From Calamus simplicifolius (Eukaryota > Streptophyta > Magnoliopsida > Arecales > Arecaceae): a stretch of DNA of 64,000 bases. The notes under the pieces were generated by a model. It was not told the origin of the DNA and ran no database searches. It saw only the letters and a list, made by a program, of their open reading frames with translations. The stretch is from positions 31,227 to 95,226 of the forward strand of contig UESW01000098.1 of NCBI GenBank assembly GCA_900491605.1. The letters run 5' to 3'. Of this stretch, positions 34,358-44,249 are shown one piece after another (positions within the stretch are counted from its first letter, which is position 1; the number at the start of each line of letters is the position of its first letter). The translations under genes and the position numbers were made by a program.

Positions 34358-34818
34358 GTGCCAAGGGAGGGAGAAGGCGAAGACGGCATCGAGTCATGGC
34401 GAGAGGACATCGGAGAGATGAATCGGGCCCGCCAAGATCTGGGGAGATCCTTGTCGCAGCCCCCTTGCGGGACTAGTCTAGCCTCCTTAGGTCGACATGG
34501 GGGGTCCGCAACTCCATGCAGACCAGAAGAAGAAGTGGCTGGAGAAAGAGAAGCTGCGGCCTCTTCTGGGAGGCATGGAGCAGGGGTAGCTATAACTGGA
34601 TGGGGAGCTGTAAGGTACTCCTGAACCAGACGGGTCAGGGCTTGGACGTGCTAGATCAGGGTGGCGAACTGGTCCTGGGTCACTGGGATAGCTGGTGGCG
34701 ACGGAGTCTCAACTGGTGGCGGCGGCAGTGCCACGATACTCATCGGATCGGTCTCTGGGAGGCGACCCGGTCCTGGGCTTCAAAAGTTGCCCTTCTCCGA
34801 TTAGCCATTGGAGAGGTT
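34358..34818 (-). pseudogene. Gag N-terminal fragment (Tat derivative)
   Basis: It reads ANRRRATFEAQDRVASQRP at about 34806-34750, matching the gag start of the other Tat element (MANRRKATSEVRDQVASQRP at 21129). A Pro-rich region and Q-D-Q-F-A block follow. The fragment stops at the LTR-derived insert and contains an internal stop, so only the leader and packaging region are plausible remaining functions. Confidence 0.8.
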
Positions 34819-34892
34819 CTCTTCCAGATCGAGATCCTTGTCTCCTTTTTTCAAGTTTAACGGGACTTGAGGCCCTTCCTCTAGCGCTAATC

Positions 34893-36394
34893 TGTTGCCG
34901 CTGAAATCTGTCCTCCGGCTCGGGCGCGATCGGGCTGCAGCGCGGGCTCCCTCCTAGGCGAACCTGTAAGACAGTCCTCACGCGAGAGGCCTTGGGGGTG
35001 GCCCTCTGCGGAAGACCCTCCGATGCCCAAGTTAGTGAAAACCAACAATCAACAAATATGGGGAGAAGGATCCCCCAGAAAGAGTTCCTCCGAGCTCTCG
35101 TGGAAGCTTTCATGGCGGAGTATGAGAACTGCGAATAAAAAATGGGCATAGAATAGCCGTACCTGAGAGGCTTGAGGGTGGTAGTATTTATAGGCGGTCA
35201 CCTGACTTCTTGGATGTGCTCTGGATGAGGTCTGAAAGTTGTTAGGATTCGAAACGGATTCGAATCAGGTTGTTACAGGGCCGGTAGGATCCATATCTGG
35301 TTAGTTAGAGGATCGACGGCTGGGAGGCGGGGAGAGCTGGCCGATGGCTCGAGACTCAGTGGCTGCGTGGTCCCTAGGCCACTATTGTAGGTCCTAGGCC
35401 ACGTTTTGGCATGATTCCTTGTTTGGAATCTTTTCTGTTACAGTGAATTTGAACTCTCCCGCGCCAGATTCCGCAGAGGTGTTGTGGTTCAGTCATCATG
35501 GCTGGCGGAGGCTCAGCGGAGGTAGGTGCCGAGGCATAAAGGGCAAACGTGGCAGCCATAAATGCCTTAATGCAGGGAAGAAAATAAGGCATTGAATGCC
35601 TTAAAGCAGGTGGATATATGTGGCCTTTATGAGGTCATAAATGCCTTGATGCAAAAGACATGGCGTGGTTGCGGAGGCCGAACTATATTTGCCGAGGCAT
35701 GTTGGCCGAGCTATGCTGAAGCTGGCTGATGCTGAGGCTGGCCGAGCTATGTTGGCCGAGCTATGCTGAAGCTGGCTGAGGCTGAGGCTGGCCGAGCTAT
35801 GCTGGCCGAGCTATGTTGGCCGGGCTATGCTGAAGCTGGCTGAGGCTGAGGCTGGCCGAGCTATGCTGGCCGAGCTGTGGTGGCCGAGCTATGCTGAAGC
35901 TGGCTGAGGCTGACCGAGCTATACTGGCCGAGCTATGGTGGCCGAGCTATGCTGAAGCTGGCTGAGGCTGAGGCTGGCCGAGCTATGCCGGCCGAGCTAT
36001 ATTGGCCGAGGTATATTTACCGATGCATGTTTGCCGAAGTGTATTTGCCGAACTATATTTGCCGAACTATATTGCCGAGGCATGTTGGCCGAACTATACT
36101 TTCTCCTCTCTTTTTATTCCATTAAATGCTGGCCAAGTTATTATGACCGTTTCTGCATCATTGAATGCTCTGGCTTATTGATTTGATGGATATTAATGAG
36201 GGGGCCCTTGGGAGAACCCACGTACATGACGTGGCACTTTTTTCCCTCTTGTTCTCTTTCTTCATTATGAGGAGACTCTTGTTGCTAGAATATCGCGCCA
36301 ACAGGCCAGCTGGCAAGCAGGGCATTTGGACTGGGCGTGACCCCATCGCCGATGTGAGTGGTCAACAATGCAATGATGATTTTACCCCTCATCA
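34893..36394 (-). repeat. 5' LTR of the Tat derivative (1,502 bp)
   Basis: It begins TGTTGCCGCTGAAATCTG and ends TTTACCCCTCATCA. The primer-binding-site candidate lies just to the left (34875-34891). A minus-strand TATA box lies near 35188-35196. It differs from the sister LTR mainly by about 74 fewer bases, chiefly in the GGCCGAGCTATG array at about 35690-36000. Confidence 0.92.
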
Positions 36395-36399
36395 GATGC

Positions 36400-36691
36400 A
36401 GTGGGTCTTTCCTTTTCCCATAAGGAAAATAAGTCAGCATGGACAGAGAGAGAGAGAGAGAGAGAGAAGAAAAAAAGAGACTAATGAAGCTCATGGGTGG
36501 TAGAAAAGACACTGACAGTGCCTTGTTTCACAGAGCCTCTTGTTTCTCTTTCTCCATCTTGCTGCTTGTGATGATGATATGCAGTTTTAATTTGTTGATT
36601 TCGTTTGAGATTGAACTGAACAGAAGAAATTAGGTTTCATTTGTTCTGGATGTTACAAGTTTCTAATAATAATCTAATTTGATTTATGTAG
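36400..36691 (+). other. Continuation of captured GPAT 3' region
   Basis: After the Tat derivative the sequence resumes non-coding, with a GA microsatellite (about 36446-36470). It ends at an acceptor-like ...TATGTAG before the first Ulp1 exon. By position it is probably the 3' untranslated region of the captured GPAT plus a junction to the Ulp1 part. The exact junction is not visible. Confidence 0.45.
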
Positions 36692-37554
36692 CTATTTGTA
36701 CAACCAACTCAAGAAATCAAAACTACTCAACATGTATGACTTCGTAGACCTTACACAGATCTCTATACACTCTGGATCGGCTGAAGTACGATCAGATTTT
36801 ATTGCTAAAAGATTAGAGCATTGTAATATAGATCAATTATTTCTAGCTTCTTATAACTCTGGGTAAGTGGTTTTTTAATGAAAATTGATACTTTTGATAT
36901 TATGTTAATTATTATTATTATGTTTACGAAGGGATCACTGGTCCTTGGTGGTTATTGACCCTCATGGGACAAAGTGTATTTTTGTGACTTTATTGGACGT
37001 TCAATTGGAAAAGAATTGAAAGGTATTATTAATACGTAAGTATTTATTTCTTTTTAATTTTATAGTAATTTGTCTGGGTTATATCATTTGAGTCTCACAC
37101 TATTATTATACTTTGCTATATCAGTACACTCAAAATATACAATGCTAAAGCTGAACGAGTTGCAAGAAAAACACTTACTTGGGAGTCAGTTAAGGTATAT
37201 TGACTTGCACATTCTTTTTTATAATTTATAAAATTAGATCTTATTTATTTAAGTCCTATAAAAACTTTTAAATTCATCTTTCAAGTGTCCTAAGCAACCA
37301 TCAGGTATTGAATGTGGCTATTATGTCATCATATATATGAAGGAGATCATTGAAAAGCATATTATTTCAACTGACGAAAAGGTAGGTTATTATTGCATAC
37401 ATGATTCATATATAAGTAGTAATTTTTATGGTTTTAGATTTTTGTGTCATGTGTCATTTAGTGCTCTTTTCTAAGTAACTTATGTGTATATATGCAGTTT
37501 GCTGAGAAGAAAACTTATAAACAAGAAGAGATTGATATTATGCGTGGAGAATGA
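36692..37554 (+). pseudogene. Ulp1/C48 cysteine protease gene fragment of the CACTA element
   Basis: Five exons with consensus splice sites can be read: 36692-36862, 36932-37035, 37125-37194, 37286-37381 and 37498-37554. All introns have GT...AG ends (for example GG/gtaagt and gcag/TTTGC). The joined frame carries the SUMO-protease-like catalytic region: His in SGDHWSLVVIDP, an Asp in the following strand (FCDFIG), Gln in KQPSG and Cys in IECGYY. It stops at 37552-37554 (DIMRGE). A single frameshift lies in exon 2 between IDPHGTK and FCDFIG. Earlier exons are missing. Ulp1-like genes are known passengers of plant CACTA and Mutator elements. Confidence 0.8.
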
Positions 37555-37789
37555 GTCCAGTACTTAAAAGGTTTCATTTGAAGAAAATTGGCACTAAATG
37601 TATTTGAGATTTAGCATCGAAGAAATATTGAAGAAAATTGGATATTTTAATTCAATGTATTTGAGATTTTTTGGAATATGTTTGTATGATGACAGTATTG
37701 GATATTTATATGACAGTATTAGATATTTCAATTCAATATTTTTAGAATTTTTTTTGGAATTGAAAGTATATGTTTGTATGACATGATTG

Positions 37790-38072
37790 GATATTATACT
37801 ACGTTTTCAATATCAAAACATAGTCTAAATGTATATAAAAACTACGTTTTTTTGAATTTAACTACAATTTATGATAAAAATGTAGTCTAAATGTATTTAA
37901 AGACTACGTTTTTTTTTTACTTTTAACTACATCTAAAAATGTAGTCCAAACCAGGGACTTTTAACTATGCTCATATTTTTTTGACTACACTCAAAAAGAC
38001 TATGTTTTTTAAAATACTTTTAACCGTAGTCTATATATAAAGACTATATTTTTTAGATGTAGTCTAATTAAA
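37790..38072. repeat. Right subterminal repeats of the CACTA element
   Basis: ACTACGTTTT, GACTACGTTTTTTTT, AAAATGTAGTC and TAGTCTA words recur, in the inverse arrangement to 27850-28310. Confidence 0.8.
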
Positions 38073-38089
38073 TTTTTGTAGTAGTGCAA

Positions 38090-41000
38090 GTGAAGGAGGT
38101 GTAATACTTAGAAATGATTCTTTAGTACATGTGCTTGAAAGAGGATGAGTAGACCTAAGGATGGCCTTTGGAAATATCATGATCCTTCATAAAGCATGGT
38201 TCACACCTAATATTAGAAGAAATTTGATTAGTAAGTCTTTTCTTGTATTTAGATGATATAAAATTATCCTATAATAAAATAAAGTTTTAATCACTCATAA
38301 TAACTAATTTGATGGGAAAGACTTTGTTTTAAAGGTCTTTTCAAACAAAATATAATTTTCAATTCATCTAATAAAAGTCCTTCTTATCAATATTGAATCT
38401 TTGAATGTCTGGTATAATAATTTGGTCATATGAATTTCGATCGTATTTATCATATGACAAATCTTAATCTAACCCCTACAGCCTATATTGATAGAAATAT
38501 TAAGAATAAGATTTGTATTCAAGCAAAGAGCCCTAAAAAACCATTCAAATAAGTAAATAGAAGCTCAACCCCTTTTGATCTACTTCAAAGCGATGCATGT
38601 AACTCTACCAAGTTACTAAATCAAGGAGAAAGTCGTTACTTTGTAATGTTTATGGATGACTTCTCTTGGTATTATCACATATATTTGATTAAATTTAAGG
38701 ACGAAGTCTTATAAAGTTTAAAATCTATAAGGCAGAAGATGAAACCCAAATTGAGAAAAGTCTTAATGGTTAAAATGAGCTAGTGAATATATCTCAAATG
38801 AAATGGCCCTGCTCTACCAAGAATATGGGATTATTCATAAGGTTACACTATTATACTCTCTTTAATCCAATAGTGTAGTAGAATGAAAAAATCATATATT
38901 AGTGGATATATTTAACTTCAGTTCAGGTGCACCCAATAACTTATGAGGGAAGCCCTTTTAACTACCGACTAGATTCTAAATAGGAAACCCTTTAAGGATA
39001 ACCATAAGACATCTTTTGAGCTTTAGAAATGTAGTATACCTAGGCTAGAGTATCTTAAAATGTGAGGCTACCTGGATAAGATAGGTATACCTGAACCTAA
39101 GAGAAGAAATATAGGAACTAAAAACATATATGCTATCTTTATAGGTTATTCTCTATATAGTAATGCCAATAAATTCCTTGTGATAAATTTTGAAATAATG
39201 ACATCTCAAATAATACTCTTATCGAATCAAGAGATACCATTTATTTTTGAAAATGTATTTCCTCTTAAGAGTCGGGTTCCAAGTCAAGTCTCTTCTAAAT
39301 CCTTTTATAGTTTTTGATTCTTTTGAATTTGGGACTTCTAATGAGTTAAGTAAAAGAAAACGACCTAACTCTAAAAATAGACCTTTGAAACTCAAAATAT
39401 GTTCGAGGATAAAGAAGAAAAAAGATCTTTATGAAGATTTCTTTAGTTTCCTAGTCAAGGATGGATTTTTTTTTCGAAGGCGATGTTTTAACTTGATACC
39501 CCTTTTTAAAAGGAAATCATTCTTTTTGAGTATAATTCAAGCATTAAAAATCAAACTTGGATCTTATTTGACCTACCTCTTGATAGCAAGGCTTTAGGGT
39601 GTTAGTGGATATTTAAAAATAATCTTAGACCTGATGGCTTGATAAAGAAGTATAAAATTAGATTAGTAACTAAAAGGTATAACTAAAAGAAAGGGTTAAA
39701 CTTTTTTAATATTTATTCTTCTATAACTAAAACCCTTAAATCTTTTTTATCATTGTTTCCATCAATAAGTTGATCATTCATCAAATAAATATGAAAACTA
39801 CATTCCTTAATCAAGGTCTTGAGGAGGAGATTTACGTGGAATAGCCTAAGGGGGTGTTTGATAGAAGGTAATCTATCCAGATTACCGATAATGTAAAAGG
39901 AGCCCACTAGATAGCTATGTTTGGTACATATTTTGAATGGTAATTTATCTTGCAATGGTAATCTAGATTACCTCATGAGAGGTAATCCAGATTACTTCAT
40001 GAAGTGATGGTTATCCATATTACCAGAGATACTAATCTAGTAAATTATTTTTTGATAAAATTATCATTTTTTTATCACTCTCTACTCGCATCTTCTTTTA
40101 TCGATCTCGCTGAAACCTTCATGTGGAAGGTCTCGAGCCACACCCTCTTCTGTGGAGTCGAGTCGTGAATCTACGTCACCCAGTGGCTCCCATGGCACGC
40201 AATGAAATTTCTTTTGATCGATGGCCTCCAGCATCTTCATCGATCGCTTCGAATATCATTTATAAATATATATATATTTAAATATTATCATTTATAATTA
40301 TATTTTTTTAAATCAAATATATATAATATATAATATTTTTAATAATTTATATGACTGATAATCCGTTTGTCATATCAAACACAGTAACCAATATTATTGT
40401 TGCATCACCTATGTATACCAAATATAGTAATCAATATTACTGGTAATCTATCAAGTGGTAATCTATCTTATAGATAATCCACATTATCATTCAGATTGTT
40501 GCCGATGCGCCAAATGCAACCTAAAGGTTTTGTTATAAAATAAAGAAAATAAAGTTTGTAAACTTGTTAAGTCCTTATATAGTCTTAAATAGGCTTTAAA
40601 ACAATGGCATAAGAAATTGATCTGATCCTTCTATCTTTTATATTTAAAATCAATAATCATAATAATATATCTATTCTGAGTTCATTGATGATGATTGTGT
40701 TATCCTTTACTTTTATGTCAATGATATCATAATCTTTAGAATATTTTTTAAAATTATTTTAAAAATCAAAATTTTCTTTCATCTAAATTTGATATGATAA
40801 ACCTATGTGAAGCAAATGTGATCCTAGAAATAAAGCTTATCAAATTCTACAAAGGAATAAGTCTCTTCCTTTCTCACTCTATTTAAAAAATGATTAAGAA
40901 ATTTAGCTATTCTAATCTTAAATCAATTTTGATTCCATAAAATCCTAGTCTTCACTTAAAGAAAAATCTAGGTGATCCTATTAATAAGTTAATTTATTCT

Positions 41001-41960
41001 CAAATTATAGGATTTCTCTTGTATATGAAAAAAGATAAGAAAATGTTGCCTATGCTATAGAAAAATTTAGTAAATGTAACTAAGATTATGATCAATCTCA
41101 TTAGATTGCTTTAAAAAGAGTGTTTTAATATTTAAAAGGAATACTTGATCTCTTTTTGATGTTTAATGGATACTGCGAGGTGTTTGAGGGTTACAATGAT
41201 ACTAATTGGCTCACCGATTCTTTTAATCTCAAATAAATATCGAATATTTTTTCTTCTTAATAGTGTGATATTGCTTGGATATCATTTAGACAAACTATCA
41301 TCTCTAGAAACACTATAGAGGCTGAGTTAGTAGCTCTAAACACCATCTATAATGAGGCAAAGTGAATTAAGAATCTAGTATTAGAGATACCTTTTATTCC
41401 TAATCAAGTTTCAATCATATTAATCCATTATGTTAATAAGGTTGTAATCGAACTGACTAATAAAAAGAGTATCACTAAAAAGACTAATTGACATGTAAGG
41501 CTTTTTATAAATTTATAAGATAAGATATGAAAAATAATATTATTTTCTTAAAATTTATTAAGTTTAAAAAGAATTAACAAATCAATTAACTAAGGAACGG
41601 TTAGGAGGGGAGTCCTAAAATTATTGAGGAAGATGGGGCTTAAGCCCATTATTTGGTCACCCATAGTGGATACCCAACTTCTATAATTAGAGATCCCATG
41701 AAAGAGTTTGATATGGTATATATAAAGCTAATTGGATGATCATGCTAGAGCATAAATTTTAAAGAAATTTGTCTTCCTATCTTTATGATGAGTGGTGATA
41801 AAATAAATTTATGTAAGATTGAGTTATACTCTAAATGGATTCAAGGTAAGTCTACAAGGTATTAGAAAAACTCTTGAAGGATTTATTTATGTGAGAATTG
41901 TAGTATTAAGCTATGGCTATAGGTTTAGACTAACTTTAAGAAATTCTTATAAAAAATCTA
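38090..41960 (+). pseudogene. Copia relic with integrase, RT and RNase H (copia B)
   Basis: A heavily mutated plus-strand pol. It starts at the gag-pre-integrase block PNIRRNLISKS (38196) and passes the integrase end (SNEMALLYQEYGIIHK near 38795, SGAPNN). It continues into RT (LNQGLEEEIYVE interrupted by a MITE at 39850, then GFVIK at 40525). It ends in RNase H (about 41290-41640), finishing with MGLKPIIWS near 41640-41670. The 3' untranslated part (41690-41960) matches 10590-10890 of copia X. Stops are frequent in every block. Its 5' part would lie beyond the CACTA insertion and is not recognisable. Confidence 0.85.
39850..40521. mobile_element. PIF/Harbinger-like MITE (672 bp) in copia B
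   Basis: It is flanked by the 3-bp duplication TAA (39847-39849 and 40522-40524). Ends read GGGGGTGTTTGATAG and GCGCCAAATGCAACC, imperfect inverted repeats of the GG..G..TTTG type. Inner GGTAATCTAGATTACC words add further pairing. Removing it with one TAA restores the RT reading GAA-TAG-CCT-AAA-GGT-TTT-GTT, so the borders are exact. The TSD suggests PIF/Harbinger. Confidence 0.9.
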
Positions 41961-41964
41961 AAGA

Positions 41965-43744
41965 ATTTTTTCACCATTTTCTTCTTCAACAAAAGCTTTA
42001 GCTCATCAATATTTAAATGGCAAATCTAAGACACCATAAGATTACGCTAACTGTGAATTTTGCTTTAAGCCATTTAGAATCCTTAATTAGAAAATTCAAT
42101 GGAAACATTCTATTCTTTGACATATACATGTATCATTAAGGTATTGTTTTTATCTAAAATTGAAAGGCTTAACTCCTTAAGATGGATATCATATCCCTTT
42201 CAAGCAATTGATCAAAACTTGATATAATACTACTCATATCAAGAACATATAAACACCAGAAACAAACTCCTCTGCTCCATTTTTAAGTTCGATAAGGATT
42301 TTACTTTTTCCTTCCATTGACCTTTTCGATAAATAAAAAAGTTACAAAGTGACGACAACTTTATATCCGTTATCAAACTCTATGAATAATTTCTTTCTTT
42401 CAAATATATGATTACTAGTTCCAATGTCAAGATACAATGTGCTTCCTTGATTTTCTCCATCTTTTTTGTAAGCCAACAATAATATGCCTTCTTTTCTTCC
42501 TTTCTTTTTAACAAAATTAACTCTCTTTTCTTCATCATTATACCAACAATCAAAACTATAATAGCTAAACTTCTTGTAAATATAACAGTGGACTTTAGAT
42601 TTTTCATACCTTAATTTATTTTCATATCTTTCTTTGCTTGATCTCAATTTATTTTCATGTCTTTCTCTTGCTTGATCTCTTTGCAATTGTTGCTACTTGT
42701 CCAAGATGCCTCACTTTCTCCTTTGCTCATTTGTCCTCTTCTTTGATCTTGTGAAGCTCCTTGAAACCATCCTCCTCTTTCTCTTCGCCCATTGCCTTGG
42801 CCTCTTAAGATTTTCTCTCCTCTTAAATCCTCCTCCTTAGTTTGAATTACTTGCTCTAGTAGCTTCTCTTCTCCTCTTATGTTGAGCTTCTTTCATGGGC
42901 TTATAAAGAACTCATGACTTATGCCATGGCCATTTCCTCTAAGTCCTTTGATTCATCAATGGCTACAACCACAAAATCAAATTTTGGGTCTAAAGACCGC
43001 AACATTAGTTGGTGTTTGACCATTTCTTTTAAGTTGGTTAACAACCACCATCATTCTTGAAAACTAATTACAAATAGGTTTGGAAGGCTTCATTTGTAGA
43101 TCAAATTCAACTCTTAGAGTTTGCAGTACATTTTTTTATCTTCTCAATTCCTTTGAATGTCTTCTAAGGTAATTCTCAAGCATCTTTGATGTCGTAGTAG
43201 CAGCAATGATTTTAAAGGTGGCTTCATTTAGACTTTGGTATATGAATAATGCCTTCTTGTCTTTCTTCTTTGAACTTTTGAGTTGATCCTTTAGCTCTTT
43301 TGAAAGGGCTCTTCATGTTGTTGTGATTCTGTTCCTTGTAGCTACTCCAACAAGCACCCATAAATTTCTTGGGAACTAAACAAAGCTTTCGTTGAATGCA
43401 CCAATTCTTATAATTCTCTCTACTCAATCTAGGGACTTGAAACATGTTTGTGAGGCTATGGGTGGAGGATAACTAGGCTCTGATACAATAAGTGTAGGCT
43501 ATGTGGAAGTGTGGTAGGCTAGCATGGAGGAGGGATGAGAACAAGAGAGGAAGGTTTTAGCTTATGAAATTACTGATTGCTTATTTCAAAATGAGCATGA
43601 ATACAATCCCTTTTATAGGCTTCAATGAACCTTTCTTATACCATTTAATAATAACCATTTGAATGAATCTAGACACTAGTCTCCTCATTTAATTTCTTTT
43701 AGTTTCACAGTTGCACCTTGGTAGTTTTGTTTTTTTTTTTGACA
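41965..43744 (-). pseudogene. Copia gag/protease relic with LTR, minus strand
   Basis: Right to left: an LTR-like segment (43744-43493) with a TATA box CCTATAAAAGGG near 43607-43618; a primer-binding site (TTGTATCAGAGCC, 43476-43488); and a gag start with FQVPRLSRENYKNWCIQ (43445 on). A zinc-knuckle remnant follows (KSVHCYIYKKF-like, then SFDCWYNDEEK), then a protease remnant LYLDIGTSNHIFERK near 42450. The pre-integrase region is decayed to 41965. It is truncated where it meets copia B. The LTR end at 43744 is uncertain. Confidence 0.75.
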
Positions 43745-44141
43745 ATCATATTGTAATGGGATTTAAGTTTTCATTAAATAGGATGGAAGAAATTTAGAGT
43801 TAGATATATTTTCGAAAAGGTCATGCATGTGCCTTTTATTTGCTATTGAAAAAATCTAATTAATTATTATTATTTATTTATTTGTACTTATAGACTTGAT
43901 ATAAGTACTCACAAACACAAGTTACAATTAAGTTGGATTTCTGCATCATTATAATTGAAAATAGTACTCATGGTGCTATAATTTAATTTGAACAAGGTCT
44001 CTATATAAATGACATTGGTTGCTATTTTTTAGTGTTTAACACTTTGTGTATCTAATTGCTTATCCTTTACCATGAAGGAGATATTTAGAAAACCTTGATT
44101 AGTTTTGGTTTGTAACTTGATCGAGTTAAGTTTGGATTAAA

Positions 44142-44249
44142 GGCCCTATTCGAGATAGCTATTGGAGGGTAACAGTAGTTTTCTTTTATCAGTTATGTGA
44201 GGTAGCTCTTTTCTAACAGATAGCCCCAATAGTTATCCTAAACAGAACC
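44142..44249. mobile_element. Small foldback MITE (108 bp)
   Basis: Arms GGCCCTATTCGAGATAGC + TATTGG (44142-44165) and CCAATAGTTATCCTAAAC + AGAACC (44226-44249) pair at 17 of 24 positions. They are flanked by TAA-rich sequence (GATTAA / CTAAA) compatible with a TAA duplication. Confidence 0.5.

Larger units (their letters stand above)
29250..36394 (-). mobile_element. Internally deleted Tat gypsy retrotransposon with two LTRs
   Basis: Two direct LTRs (29250-30825 and 34893-36394) are flanked by GATGC duplications. The interior lacks protease, RT and RNase H. On the minus strand it keeps only a primer-binding site, a gag start (about 34818-34358), a fragment of its own LTR (34234-34357), the integrase C-terminus (34210-33780) and a very long tandem array (about 31080-33650). 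It is non-autonomous, a LARD-like derivative of a relative of the element at 14142. The two LTRs look very similar, so the insertion is fairly recent. Confidence 0.92.
27833..38086 (+). mobile_element. CACTA (En/Spm) transposon with captured GPAT and a Ulp1 gene
   Basis: The element starts CACTACTACAAAAA (27833-27846) and ends with its inverse TTTTTGTAGTAGTG (38073-38086). It is flanked by the 3-bp duplication CAA (27830-27832 and 38087-38089), as CACTA transposons are. Subterminal arrays of AGACTACGTTTTT/ACGTAGTCT line both ends. Without the nested Tat element (29250-36394) it is about 3.1 kb. It encodes no transposase, so it is non-autonomous. It holds a GPAT exon with its 3' region and the last exons of a Ulp1-type protease, all on the plus strand. 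It sits in a copia relic. Confidence 0.93.
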
